Shown one piece after another: positions 45,401-58,050 of a DNA stretch of 64,000 nucleotides. Where the stretch lies: positions 60,900,981 through 60,964,980 of the forward strand of contig CM018683.1 in NCBI GenBank assembly GCA_009363875.1, in the 5' to 3' direction. Below the pieces are notes generated by a model. The model was given only the letters and a program-made list of their open reading frames with translations, searched no databases and had not been told where the DNA came from. The first letter of the stretch is position 1. Every line of letters starts with the position of its first letter. The position numbers and the translations under genes were made by a program. The stretch is from Mikania micrantha. Taxonomy: Eukaryota; Streptophyta; Magnoliopsida; Asterales; Asteraceae.

Positions 45401-45805
45401 CATGCCAATCTCCTCGGTGATTAAGATCAATAAAGGTCAAAAAGCTGCAAAGTAACAATAATCAAAAGACCTAATCCTGAGAGAAAATCAAAGGAAGATG
45501 CATGGAGAGGGACTGAGCATCCTGGATTTTGGGATGCAGGTCCAGAGCCCACTGCAGGAACAGATGCAGCATTGGGCTCCAATGTAGAAGCCTAGGAGGC
45601 CAGAGATCAGAGGAGTCAAGCCATGGTCTCAGACAAACCAAGGATGATAAGAAGAAAGACTATGGCTAGAAAAAGAAAGAGAACTATCATCTCCTCTGAC
45701 TCTGAGCCTAATTCAGAACCAGTAGAGCCAAAAGGCAAACAAGAACCTTCAGAGCCAAAAATCAAACCAGAACACATTCATGCCTATATTCCAATAGTGA
45801 AGTGA
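42413..45805 (+). pseudogene. Degraded env-like 3' ORF of element D (copia/Sirevirus type)
   Basis: From the ATG at 42413 an open frame of 392 residues contains a block of the form VTICRHLQL...FKSMGYEG...LIHLFLHCLSNKTSGWDQ...MYPRFLQQIF. I recognise this as the general type of protein found downstream of pol in Asteraceae copia elements, and often compared with Sirevirus env-like ORFs. It continues in the same frame past TAG at 43589-43591 to a second stop at 44021-44023. It then shifts frames through acidic/Ser-Pro-rich segments (44379-44732), a Lys/Glu-rich part (44778-45455, starting MDKGKRKLTLEEEAEQEE) and a basic tail (45623-45805). Several stops and frameshifts make it a pseudogene. Assignment to D rests on position just 5' of D's 3' LTR. 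Function is uncertain even in intact relatives. Confidence 0.65.
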
Positions 45806-46065
45806 AGCTTCAATGCACAACAAAAGATGTTCACACTCACTAAAGTCAATGGAGGAATAATGGTGATAGATCTGATTGAGCTGGTGGTCATAGCCAAGCC
45901 ATTTGTATTTGATATTGAGAAACTCCCACTTGATAATCCTAATAATGGATAAGATGGGAGAACAGCCAGCAAATGGGTAAAGACTAGAGCTCAGGTTCTG
46001 AGGGGAGAGAGGGCTACCAGGAGAATAAAATAGGAAGTTTTGGTAGCATCAGCCTAGGGGGAGAC

Positions 46066-46940
46066 TATAAAGACTAATAAAGGTTGATGTTCACCAAACT
46101 TCTAATTTGTCTAAGTATTGGAGCTACAAAGACTAACAGCCTTCAGACGGAAGGAGTTACTCCTCGGAAGCAACATTGCTTCCGAAGGATAACTCACTCC
46201 TGCCGAAGGCTGTACAAGACAAATGCTTCGGAAGACCAACACTTAGAAGAATTAAAGCTTCAGAGCTTCCGAAGACTTGAAGCTTCTGAAGAATAAAAGC
46301 TTCCAAAGACACTCCTTAGCATCCTTCTTAGACAAACAATTCCGATGTTGATTCTCTAACAAAGACTGTAGCTGATTACCCTTTATGGTACAAAAAGTGC
46401 TGACAACAAACATGTTGGTCTGATCAAAACAAAAAGGACATACCGAAAGTCAGACATAGCACCTTACTTCTTCTCAGCATCACTAAATGCAAAAGATTTC
46501 CCTAAGCCTTTGAAGATCAAAACATTAAATGTCTTTTGTATTTAGCTAGTCTTTTGTAAAGTTAATGTATATATTTGTAATCATTGTAATTGAGTGTCTT
46601 AGCATGTTAAGACACTTCCGATACTAGAATAAGCTTTACTTTGTTTATTGTCTAGTATACCCAACTTGTATTCCTACGAGTAGACGGTTGTAGCCTTGGC
46701 TATATAACCTTTCAGTGTAACTTGTATAAGTGTGCTTGCTTGTTGAAACACTTGTATTCACTTTGAGAGAAATATATCTTTGAGCTTGAAAATTATTCTT
46801 GTGTTCTTACTTGTGTTCGAAGATTATTTGTTTACCTTTGAGTTTTTGAGATATCCTTCTAACAGAGATTCCTCATCTGTTAGCTTCCTAGAAACAAATA
46901 CTTGTGAAGTGTTGTTTGAAGTTAACAACCCGATCCAACA
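46066..46940 (+). repeat. Element D 3' LTR
   Basis: An 875-bp LTR preceded by a polypurine-like GGGGGAGAC and ending ATCCAACA before the TSD GTCTA. The first base pair reads TA rather than TG, a point change relative to the 5' remnant. It contains CTTCCGAAG-type short inverted repeats (about 46140-46310). Confidence 0.75.
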
Positions 46941-47052
46941 GTCTATTAGCTCACGCTAAACATATTAACTAGACAGTTTGGATCCTCTAAAAATAAGTTT
47001 TTTTCTTAACAACCTTGAAACACATTTGTTTATATTGTAATTGTGTTTTATG

Positions 47053-47670
47053 TAGGGGTGTGCATGGTTGGTTTGGGTCGGTTTGGGTCGGTTTTTTGCT
47101 TAGCCCAAACCCAAAATCAAAAATTCGGTTTTTCGGTTTTTTAATCCGTTTGGATTCAATTTTTTGTTTTTCATTTTTTTTAAAACCCATTTGGGTTCGT
47201 TTTGGGTTTTGGTTTTTTCGATTTTCAGCCTAAAATTTTATGCTTATAAAAAATTAACCAAAATAATGTATTTGTACTAAAAATATTTGAAGTACTACCC
47301 TACTTAACATTTAAAATCATATCTAAAAATATTTAAATTTAGTAAAAATTAATGTGTTTTTGGTACACAAGCATAAAACATAATAAAACTATACAACTAT
47401 ATGACTTTTGTTATCAAAAATCTAGAAAATAAAGATAAATGGTTTACAAATTATTGAAATTTAAAACTTAATACATACATAAGGTTTTTTTGTTTTAATT
47501 TTAGGTAAACTCAAACCCAAACTTTCGGTTTTTTAAAAAACTTATACCAAACGTGTCGGTTTATATTTGGATTCCGTTATTTCGGTTTGGATTTTTCGGT
47601 TTTTGGGTTTTGGGTCGATTTTTGGGTTTCGGATTTTGGGTCGGTTTTTTTGGTTTTTTGCACATCCCTA
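47053..47670. mobile_element. hAT-type non-autonomous DNA element
   Basis: The terminal inverted repeats are TAGGGGTGTGCA (47053) and TGCACATCCCTA (ending 47670). The flanking 8-bp target duplication is GTTTTATG/TTTTTATG (one mismatch). Subterminal regions carry many 'ggtttgggtcggttt' motifs, typical of this element type. No transposase is present; the interior is AT-rich. The short ORFs (47015-47233, 47553-47744) are repeat translations. Confidence 0.75.
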
Positions 47671-48203
47671 TTTTTATGTACCGTATTTTTAAGTACTGTA
47701 TAAGACAACAAAATAAAGTACAAGCAGACACAAATCCAATATAAAAAATTATGTATAATGAAATTGATGTTTTATATTTTAGACAATATTTTATTTTTAA
47801 TTAATTATATATTGTTTAATTATTGTAAAAATTGTTGCCGAATAGGATGTACCCGGTTTGTGAAGATTAAGCAAAAGAAGAACACAGAAAGTCTTGAAGA
47901 TGCGTTAAAGAGTGATGAAGAACAAATAATAATTTGAGATGTAATGTAATTAACTGATGAACACAAATGATGTACAACAATAATAGTTTCACATTCAACA
48001 AGATTACATTACCTACCTTTCACATGCTCTCAAGTTCCATGGACAAAGAATCCATAAAGTTCATAGGGAAGAGCTTTCAGGATTACATTGAAGCACCCCT
48101 CATCACTCTCTTGTCTGCGTTTATTTGAAAAAATAGAGAATGTTTTCTATTTATAGTATCCAATGACTAAACCCCAAAACAACATATACAACAAAAATGA
48201 TAA
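47671..48203. other. Intergenic, nothing recognised
   Basis: An AT-rich stretch without a credible ORF. 47825-48130 is less AT-rich and could be an old transposon fragment, but no ends or repeats were seen. Confidence 0.4.
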
Positions 48204-48740
48204 TCTATCTTATATAATAAATAAAGGTTTGTCTTTGCCACTTGTCATGTTATTAGACATGTTGCACTCTATTTTCCCGCCTTAACTTTAAAGTATTAAT
48301 TCATTTATTAATGATCCCTTACTAATGGTAATAATTAATAAATTTGACCAATTATTATATTAATTAATTTTCTTAAAAAATCTAAGTTTTAATTATTAAA
48401 TTTTCATATATTTTAATATTAATTGTAATTCAATTTAATTTAACTGTGATAAAAAAATTTAAAAGAAAGTTTATATTTTAATAAAGTTAATACTTATCAA
48501 TTCCATATAAATGTTACTACACAATTAAAATATATATAATATAAAAATTAACTTAACAAAATTTATAATTATCATAGTTTTAATAATACATCTTATCAAC
48601 CGTAAGTGTTAACAAATTAAATTTTATTTTATTTTATCCAATTAGTGCAATACACATGTTTTTATAGACGATACTTTTTTATTATAAAATATATATCATG
48701 TAATTTATTCAACCCGTGTAACACACGGGATTTAACCTAG
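48204..48740 (+). mobile_element. Non-autonomous Helitron
   Basis: The 5' end is TCTATCTTATATAATAAATAAAGG, a typical plant Helitron start. The 3' end has a hairpin CCCGTGT-aac-ACACGGG (48713-48729), then ATTTAAC and the terminal CTAG (48737-48740). It sits between A (48203) and T (48741), as expected for Helitron insertion, with no TSD. It is 537 bp with no Rep/helicase. Confidence 0.85.
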
Positions 48741-51365
48741 TAAATAATAAATTAAGCTCTACATTCGTTGTAATTTATGGGTCTTCTAATCATAGAGTGT
48801 CTTCGTAATCTTGAGTATTCATTAACTCGTGCGTTGACTCATTGTTCCCTTATCAACAAATATATAATACTTCTTGCTTACATTTTCATCTATCCAAATT
48901 AACTGTTGGTCTTGAATTTTCTATACCTAACAATTATAAACCAAATGTGAAACTAAGAGCCTAATAGATTTATCTCATATGTGTCAAATGTTGATTATAT
49001 CACGTGCTAGATCAACAATGTGGGAAGATTGTTCAATTAATTAAATCATATAATATAAATAATTTATAACTACATACCAATAGAGAAACAAATTATTGAA
49101 GACGATGATATCATTATCTTGATGTTCCCTTCTTCTTCTTAGATGTCACTTTGGTATATAGATTTATATATGAATGTGATGGATATAGCTCATTCTTATA
49201 TGGTATTTTGTTTATCTTAATTATTTAGTTATTATACATCAAAGGGCAAGAGTTAGGAGTCTTTTCATATCACATAATGTAGTTACATCCATTATATAAC
49301 TCAGTTATTAATTCATCCATTATGTAAATCCTATATTAATAGAGATTTATCAGGTCATTTGATCAACATTAATAAATAATTTATAAGGCCATATTTATTT
49401 AGGTACATTTCTAAAATTTTCTTACTTGATCGAGTAATCATGACAATCATTTCTTAAGTTTGACCATGTTAAAATATTTCGGCTTCAAATTGAAACTTTA
49501 GTAGAATATACACCTATTGAGTTAGTGTCAACTCAAGACTTCTCATTAATCACACTGCAATCTCAAATCAAAACTTAAAAAATTTACAACTAAATATAAC
49601 CAAAAAAACATTTACTCTACAATATTAGCTTGTACAAATTTGTCTATATAATAATATGTGCACATATTATTATAGACAAAACAAATACTCAAGAAAATTG
49701 AAAATAATTATTCTTACACACAATATGCTTGTTATATAAGGTTTTCGGTCATCAGATTCGTCGGCATATTATGAGCGTTGTGTAGCATCTTTTTAGCAAT
49801 TATTTTAGATTATTTTACCTTCTTTTAATATATTTTTATTTATTTTTATTAGATTTTAATTATTTTTACTTATTTTTATTTTTATTGTTACTTTTTAGGT
49901 TTCGCGAAATAAACGATCGTATTTGCGAAGAAACTGAGTACCGGAATAATTTCAAGAAAGTCTGTGAGCTAAAAATATGATTTTTGGAACCTTTGGGGAC
50001 TTTTTGTAACATTTCATAAAATTTTAGCGGTTAAAAATGATATTTCAAGAAGTTTTGGGGCCTAAAAATGTATTTCAGAAGTTTTTGGGCCTAAAAATGT
50101 ATTTCAGAAGTTTTAGGGAGGGAAATGTAATTCTGGTAAAGTTTGGAACTCCAATGACACATGGCAGCCTTATGGAGTGCCACATCAGCCCTAAAACACG
50201 TGGATTTGACCATTTGATCCGAGTTTGACCCTTTGACATGTATTTGAACCCCCGTATTTGAACCCCCTCCTTCTTCTTGGACCAACTTTCACTAGCCAAG
50301 GCCTTTGACCCACATTGGCCGTAGCTTTGACAAGGCATGTTGGCCTCTTTTGGCCATATGGACCCCCCCCCCCCCTTTTGGGATTTTGACCTATTGATTT
50401 GGCCCAGTCGCGAACCCTAGCCTAAATTAAGTTATTTAAGCCATTTTCAAGCCCTATATCATTATTATTCGACCTATGACGGCTCATTATGAACAAGAAA
50501 CATAAAATTGAAGATTTTGAAGGCTTGGGGCTGAATTGGACGCTTCAGGGAGGCTCAGAACGCATATGAAAGTGTCCGGAAAAGCGTTTTCGGTTCTTTT
50601 ACTCGTTTTCTTAATTGCTCTTCACTTGGACTCGAATCAATTGACATGTTTCTCAATTATTTTCATAGTAATATTGTTCTAAACATGTTTCTTCGCTAAA
50701 CTCATTGTATTACCTATATTTTGATGACGATTGGTTAATTAATTTTATTCGGTTTTCGGGTTTGTTTTTATGGGATTTGGATTGTTTATGATTAGGATCA
50801 GAATATATATGATTAATATCGATTATTTATTGTTGTTATGATGATCTATAAATTCATGATGATTATATGTCCAATTGATGAGTCTTGGTTGTTTACTACG
50901 TGTTTCGACCGATTTTATCAGTTTTAGGGTTAGATTTCGTATCTAATTCTATTAGGGTTTGCCTCGGCCAATTAAACCTTAAGATATTATATGTGATTGG
51001 ATTATAAACAGTAGGATTATCATTCCTGAGACAAATGAAGTGAGGGAATTTGGATTATTAGGGTTTTTAGGGTTTATCAGGAGAATTACGTGACCATCGG
51101 GTTTTTTTGTTTATTCATTAGGATTTCTTGCGATTCAAGGAATTAACTTATATATTTTGATTGATTCCTATACATCCTTATAATTTTGATGTATTGAGAT
51201 TGTTGATACTGACCACGTGATACGATCTTCTGAATCTTTAAAGGATATGTGGGTAACATTCGAGATATTTCGATGAAAGATTTCAACACACAATTTTGAC
51301 ACAACTCAAAATCAGAATAATTACGTGAAATTTTTCTCAATCGAACTGTGTTATAACTCATAAAT
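48741..51365. other. Intergenic, AT-rich, probable old LTR-derived sequence
   Basis: No supported gene. 49740-51100 has features of a decayed LTR or leader: a ~30-bp direct repeat 'gggcctaaaaatgtatttcagaagtttt' at about 50058-50115, a 13-C run at 50363-50375, and GC-richer sequence before 'ttatttaagcc'. I could not find paired ends or a TSD, so no element is claimed. Confidence 0.4.
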
Positions 51366-51374
51366 ATATTTATA

Positions 51375-51634
51375 GGGTTATTGGATTTAAATACTCCCAA
51401 CTTTGACCTATTGGCCGGCAATACTCCCAACTGAGAAAATGTTTGCCGGCACTCCCAACTTTCAAAACATTTTACACTGGCACTCCAAAACAGGTGCCAC
51501 GTCATCAAAAAAATCATGTTTTAGAGTGCCAGTGGAAAATGTTTTGAAAGTTGGGAGTGCCGGTAAACATTTTCTCAGTTGAGAGTATTGCCGGCCAATA
51601 GGTCAAAGTTGGGAGTATTTAAATCCAATAACCC
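51375..51634. mobile_element. Palindromic Mutator-type MITE, complete
   Basis: 260 bp that folds almost completely on itself. The left arm GGGTTATTGGATTTAAATACTCCCAAC... pairs with the right arm ...GTTGGGAGTATTTAAATCCAATAACCC over more than 110 bp. A perfect 9-bp TSD, ATATTTATA, flanks it (51366-51374 and 51635-51643), which fits Mutator-like transposases. The overlapping reverse ORF is only a translation of the arm. A half copy lies at 31840-31983. Confidence 0.88.
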
Positions 51635-51643
51635 ATATTTATA

Positions 51644-53265
51644 TGTAAATTTTATTGACAAAAAAAGAATAGAAGATTTAATTAATTGAAATTAATTAGG
51701 ATTTATAAAATGTAAGGCTATAAATGGTTTTAATTTAAAAAGTTAAACTACAAAAGTTAACAGGTCAATCTTACAATTTTCGAGAAATAAACTTAAACAT
51801 AACCTAAGAATCTTTGTATTAGAAATTAGACAAAGCCATAACTATAGGGATTAAACCTACCAAATCATCTTCCTTTCTCTTTCTTATTCATCATCTATCT
51901 TGGAAGAACCATCCATCTCTCAAGGACTAAAACTAAAGTTGATCAAAAACGTTGGAGGCTTCGTTAACACACCTAAAACTAATATCCTTGCCATCTTATC
52001 ATCCAGCTTATATTATATACATATCATAAGATAGGAATTGTGTTTTTTAACGCTCAGATATAAAGGATAGCAAGTAAGAAGCTCTACATGTTGGATTCTT
52101 AGTTTTGACATAAGATAACTTTCGGGTGACTATTTAACCAACATTTCCCATCCTCAAGCTAACATTTTGAACCATCCAAATCTTCTAGATATACTAGTAT
52201 AATAAGGAGCAACAAGGTTCAAAATGTGCATAAAACTGAGCCCAAACGAAGCAAGAATCACAAAAAAAAGTTTGAGAACGTAACCCTTGACTCACACCAA
52301 GATCCAAAGTTTAAACCCAATTCTTGACACCATTAATGTTGGATTACTTACTCTGAAAACGATGAACGTAAGCAAAATTGTGCGTGAAATAGAGCTATAA
52401 CGAAGCGAGAATCACGAAAACAAGTTTGATGTTTGTTGATGATTGCAAGACGCGAATCATCCTTTAAAACCATCCCACATCGCCCAAGAGACCCCATATT
52501 TTGCCCCTTTGAACAACTATAAATATCCTTGTTTGGTCTCTTATAATTTTAAATTTCTAGTTGAGTTAAACAAGTGGAATAACCAAATTTTGGTGGTTCC
52601 ATAAGTGTAACACCCTTTGGGATGTTGAACATAATTGTTTTTTTATGCTCTCAACGAGGAGGTGCTTCCCTTCGAGGCCATCTCATATGTGAAGCTTCTT
52701 TGAGGTCATTTTCTCTTTCTTTTTCTTCTCTTCATTATTTGTTTATTTATTGTTTTCCTAGTCTAAGTAGTTGAGCTTAGGTTCTTAGTTAAGGGGTATT
52801 AGTCTCGTTTAGGTAACCTTATTTAGGCCGCCTTTAGAATTGGTGTAGTCTTGTAGAGGCTCGTTAGGCCTAACGAGTCCGACCTATGATGTCTATTTAT
52901 TTTGCTATGTATAGCATAATGCTTACCCATCCTCGTTGCATTCGTTTGACTATGTTGAACCACGTTTGCATTTGGAACGTATACTTGCTCCTTTGAGCTG
53001 TTGTCTGGCTACACACGTTCAAACTTTAGACATCCAGTTTGATACAACTGTGGGTCTTGATTCTTATTCATCATACTAGTTTTTTCAAGCACCATTAATT
53101 GAGTTAATTATTACTCCCTTTTTACATTTTGAAACTTTTTGGAATGTTACATATATTTTATACAAAAACATATACATATAGTTAAAAACATACGCATGAT
53201 GCAAACTCTTAACCTTAGTAGACATGATTTAGATGCTATGTGAACTTATGTGCTAATTCCTATGT
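51644..53265. other. Intergenic, no gene; contains an snRNA-like promoter signature
   Basis: No coding region is seen. A USE + TATA pair at 52472-52525 is annotated separately. The rest is AT-rich without obvious repeat ends. Confidence 0.5.
52472..52525 (+). promoter_or_regulatory. snRNA-type promoter signature (USE + TATA)
   Basis: ATCCCACATCG (52472-52482) is a perfect match to the plant upstream sequence element RTCCCACATCG. A TATAAATA box follows at 52518-52525, 35 bp after it. In plants this roughly four-turn spacing is characteristic of RNA polymerase II snRNA genes, while about 23-24 bp marks Pol III ones. The sequence downstream (from about 52550) does not resemble U1, U2, U4, U5 or U6 as I know them. 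It may be a pseudogene promoter, a derived repeat or an unknown small RNA. Confidence 0.45.
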
Positions 53266-53270
53266 GGGAA

Positions 53271-56200
53271 TGTCACACCCCGAGCCGGCGGGAACGGATC
53301 GACTTTCCCGTCGGGCGGAAGGTTCCCGGGGCGCGATATCGTTTGATAATCGAAATGATCTGATTGTTTACATAGCACATGATAAATAAATGAGAAATGC
53401 TAACATGACAATGAAATATAATTACAAAGTTAAATTACATTGTTTCCTCATAATTTAACTAAGTAAATCTAATCAAAAGAATCAATGAGTTCATATCTTG
53501 TATCTGTACAAGATATACAAAAGATGATTCATAGTTTTGTCATCCAAAAGTATGCAACACAAAAGTAGCTAGGCCTTGTTAAAGTCCACTAGCTATGTCC
53601 CTGTAATCCTGGTGACTAAACATGTTCGTCACCTGAGAAAACATAAACAAAGTCAACACTAGGTTGGTGAGTTCATAAGTATAATAATTGAAAACCTTGA
53701 TTTGTTCACATGCACAATCACAATAGCATTCATGTTATTTGTATGTTGTTTGATTCACCCGTTCTTCCAATGGCTTCTCCATAGTTCTATTTACAAGTGG
53801 TATCCCATCCTATTAGTTATGCTTATATATAGGGCATATGTAGGGGAACCAAGCCCCAACCAACATCCCACCACATAACTAATAGAATTCCACACTACTT
53901 GCTATACATCTAGAGATGTCCATTTCAATTTCACCTGTTCATACCGTATGTTGATCACCTGTTGTATCGTGTGTAGAATAATATAGTAATAGGGGTTTAG
54001 TTATCAAACCTAGGTATTGATAAGCCCTTGTATGTATTAAGGATATTAGATTTATTTAATCTGATCCTTTTATTATTCTAGTACTTGTGAGGTTAACTGT
54101 TAATCAGTTTTAAATATTAAGAGTGTTAGTTAACCAATTGTTATTTGTTCTCAACCTAAAGTGCATAGAGCCTAAAAGGAATCCATTGCAATCCTCACAT
54201 AATCAGATTACAATGCATCTGATTTACCTCTACCACTTTGTATTACCATAGTCCTCATCGAAACCGTTACTAGTGTTATGACTTGAGAGAATAAATTCCC
54301 CAGTCTACTAGTCCACAAGTAACGATGGATTAATTACAATTATAACTGTAGATTTATATAACCATGTGTCGCTTACCAGACCCTGACTTGAGTCGCCTTG
54401 TCACCGGTCATACGTTACCGGCCAATGAATGAGTACGATTTATGAAAGGGACTTAAAATGATCAACTTGAGTACATGGCACATGATTGAAATGATATAAC
54501 GCAAACAGTTCAATAGTAATCAATTGTATTGTGTTCATCAATATTGTTTGTTCTCAGTGTTGTATGTTCTCGTTGTTAACAAAGTTAAATAAGATCATGT
54601 CTTATTAAATTATGTTAATTTTTGTGTGAATGATGTTGTTATCATGAAGTTACATTATCATGATTATCATTCCTTGTTAATCCATAAAGTCACCATGTTG
54701 TCACTAAGATGTGGTAAGAGCTAGTCCTTCTACTCTTAGTCGACTCACGTGGTGGATGATAGTTGTTCCATGTTATCTTGTACTATGTTTCGAGTTGTAA
54801 GCTAAGTATTATAAGCACTTGACTTATTACACTTAGTTAACTCTTGTGTGAATGATGTTATAAAGATGTGTTATCTTTATATCATTCATGTTTTTTGTTC
54901 TTATCATCATGTTCACCAGTGATTATTTCAATGTTCGTTCTTGTAAGAATAACTAAGTGTTGTAAGATATACTCTTGTAACTATGTTATTCTAATGTGTT
55001 GATGAAATATGAAATTATATTATCATATCCATCCTAGTAGTTCCTGTCATATCATGATCATACAAGCATGCATACAATGATAAATGATAATAAGTCAATA
55101 ATCAAAGTATAAGCAATATGTTAAACTAAACTTTTAAATAAATAAAAGTTAAAAATGTTTCTCAGCCCCGAGAGTTTAAAATCAGTTAAGATTAGAAAAG
55201 GGGCGTATGAACTCACCTTGTTATTGAAATGGTTGACTTAGCTTAAACAAAGAATGCTCGCGCTCTTGATTGCACTTTTTGTGTTTTCAAGATCCTGTAT
55301 TGATTTCATGTTGTTGTAACTTATAAGTATAAGTCGTGAGGATTGGTGTGCGTGTATGTGTTAACCCTAAAATTGGCTAACACTTGTTAGTCTTGGTCAT
55401 CATTTGGCCCCGATTCTTTTGTTATTGGTCATTATTACCATATGATTTTATATGGTGTGTTTAACTTTAAATCATCCTTGAAATCCCATCACTTTGTTAT
55501 TCCATGCTAATTGTTTTGATATGTGGCTTTGTAATCAAACCCAAGAATAATTTAGATAATAACCTTTGTATAAGTTTGATGTTTTGAGTTTGCCAAGTTC
55601 GTTAATTCAGAACCAAGACTACCTTGGTAGTAAGTACATGTTCATTAACCCATTCCCATGCATGTTGCGTTACATCCAAATCCTTTAAAGTATTTGTTTC
55701 AAATTAAACCATGTGGGCCGAACGCGTGAATTAAGTCATTATTTTTAGCCAAATAAACCGATGTGGGCCGAACCAAGTGTTTATGGGCTCCTGCCTGTGT
55801 TGTTGGGCCTGAAAAGGAACTGGGCTGAATAACAATTGTATTCTCGGCCAGGATATTAGAGTTGGGCCGATACAGCAGGCCATGGGCCGAAGGTATGTGT
55901 TCCAAATAGTGGGGTGTCCGGCCGGCTAAGGTTCCTAGGTTCGTGGCTTCACCACTCCTCCTCAGTAAAGGGTTCGCTGCCCTGCATTGGTTCGTGGCTC
56001 CACATGGTTCGCGGCTCATGGGATGATTTGGCAACGGAGGTTTGGTGCTAACAGGGTTAGGTTGGCCGAGGGTTCGGCTATTGTCAGCTCAGGGTTCATG
56101 GTTTCCTCAGGTTCGGCTGGTATGGATCTGCATGCATGGTTGGGCTAAGTTTAGACAGGTTCGGTCCTAGTATAGGTTAGGGGTTGTTGTTGGCTGAAGG

Positions 56201-57523
56201 TTTGACTAGGGTTTGCCATGGAAGGTTCGGTGAAACCAATAGGTTCACAGCAGAATGGTTCGGCCAGGTGTATGCAAAAGGTTCGGCTAAACCAAGTTAG
56301 GTTCGTCTCTTTTCCCGCTCAATACAGGTTCGCTGCCCTGTGGATCACGAACTCAAGGTTCGGCTGAACCAGGTTCCTTCGAACCAGCAGCAGCTCGGCC
56401 CACAACCATCAAGCCTCCCCGGTTGTAGGTCGTTTCCATGACTGTGTTATGCGCAAAGGACTCCTCATAAACATTTGGTGCAAGGTATAGAGAGAGGGTT
56501 AGCCAATTAAAGGATGGGTCGAATAAAGCTTAGAAAACCCTACTTTTCAGATTTTTCATGACTTCATACCTCATTTTTGGCTGGATAAAAATTCGGATCG
56601 TTTTTACTTCCTTGTAGAGGAGATTGAGAGCTTCGTTCGAACACCAAGAACGCCCGATTTCGTCCACAAACGAGTGAGATATCGTGATTTGAAGTTGAAA
56701 TCTTGAGAGAGGAGGAAAGGTTCGGGAAATGGAGCTTTAGAAAGAGAAAATGATGCAATAAATGAGGTGTGAAGCCTCATTTGGTGTTTATATAACCCGT
56801 GGGTATTCGGGTTCGTTTCGGTTGCTCGGCTCGCGTCTTCGTTGCATTTCCGGAATATAACGCCTTTTAAAATAAAAGAGTTGTTTTAATTATTTTTTTG
56901 ATGAGTTTCAAAATTGTAAAATATAAAATATTTTATTTTCTTAAATTATTATCGTACGTGTCGTATTTCGTTTTCGTTTCGTCAGAACACGTCGATGGTT
57001 TGGCTTTCTGACTTTTGTTTTCTACTTGCCAGTCATCATTTCAGAACGTTAAACTCACATATATGTTTGTGTGAATCGTCACCCACGCAAACACACTGTT
57101 AGTTTGTTATTCTAAAACGACACTGCAATTATGTCTTTAATTGTATTTCCTCACTAACGGACTCAACTAAACATCATGTTTTCACATTGTTTTCGTACTG
57201 ATTTGTCGGTCATCTGATTCCTGTCATCTATGGATATCAGATCGCAACCGACTTGTTCTTTCTATTTACTTGAACATTATTGACATTATTGATTCGTTGT
57301 CTTCACTGTACTTAGGTTTTCACCTAAATACCGACAACTATTGTTTATCGTGCGTTGTCGTACTTATGGTATTTAAGTTTTCACATAAATACGTACAACT
57401 GTTTCTTGTAATTTGAATTCTGTTATTACAAACACTATTCATATACTTGTATTTACACACAGTAACTAATGAAAGTACACATACCGTACGGACTTCCCGG
57501 ACGATCTGGTACTGGATGTCACA
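53271..57523 (-). mobile_element. Large solo LTR E (Ty3/gypsy, minus orientation)
   Basis: A 4253-bp segment starting TGTCACACCCCGAGC and ending GGATGTCACA; on the minus strand it begins TGTGACATCC and ends GGGGTGTGACA, the usual ends of this LTR group. The flanks GGGAA/GGAAA are a 5-bp TSD with one mismatch. A minus-strand TATATAA at about 56790 would place the start near 56760. Downstream of that in element sense lies an array of AGGTTCGGCT-like motifs (about 55900-56400). The ORF at 55699-56034 is not supported as a gene. No internal region is present. Confidence 0.65.
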
Positions 57524-57528
57524 GGAAA

Positions 57529-58021
57529 TTAGGTTAGAAGACTTTTCATACATCAAACATATACTAGTACATAGTAGCCTAAGAATGTTTCTACATTCTT
57601 CGCAATAACTTATGTTTTGTGTCAAAAAGGTGAAATATACACAAACATAAACATGAACATAAACATTATGATTTACATTTTTAAGTCAGAGACCTAGCTA
57701 GTCTTGATTTAAGCTTTGTAATATCACTTGTTTGGATTCTTGCTTTGTGCAACTTGAAACTTACATACGCTTTAGATCTTGCTCTATTTAGTTTAATAGT
57801 TTTGCATCTTTTTATACGTATTATATTAAACTATTTTGTATAGCTCACCAACTATGCAAATAGTTGACCTTTATTTTGCATATGTAACATGATAAGATGA
57901 AAAACAATGTTGAAGACTTAGTGTAGGTTTAGAGGACCTAGCTAAATTTAAAACTATGTTATTTATTTCCTTTATATTTCAATTTGGATGATTGTGATAG
58001 AATATGGATGTATAAATAGCA
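57529..58021. other. Intergenic, nothing recognised
   Basis: AT-rich sequence without ORF, repeat ends or RNA signature that I can identify. Confidence 0.4.
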
Positions 58022-58050
58022 CTGTTGTAAAAATCGGACTAGGCGCCTCG

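Larger units (their letters stand above)
32380..46940 (+). mobile_element. Ty1/copia-type element D, deleted and invaded by element C
   Basis: The ends are TGTAAAGACTAATAAAGG at 32380 and ...CCGATCCAACA at 46940, flanked by the TSD GTCTA (32375-32379 and 46941-46945). The 3' LTR is 46066-46940; its first ~78 bp match 32380-32458, the remnant of the 5' LTR. At 32458 the D sequence jumps into the middle of element C's 5' LTR. The rest of D's 5' LTR, its gag-pol and the first part of C are therefore gone. What survives of D's interior is 42316-46065 with a degraded env-like ORF. Copia affiliation is inferred from LTR size (875 bp) and the ORF type, since no D pol remains. Confidence 0.8.

Noticed and set aside
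46084..46296. 70-codon ORF as a gene
   Set aside because: It lies wholly in the LTR of element D and its start region recurs in the 5' LTR remnant.
55699..56034. 111-codon minus-strand ORF in solo LTR E
   Set aside because: Composition follows the GC-rich motif array; no domain, and it sits inside an LTR.
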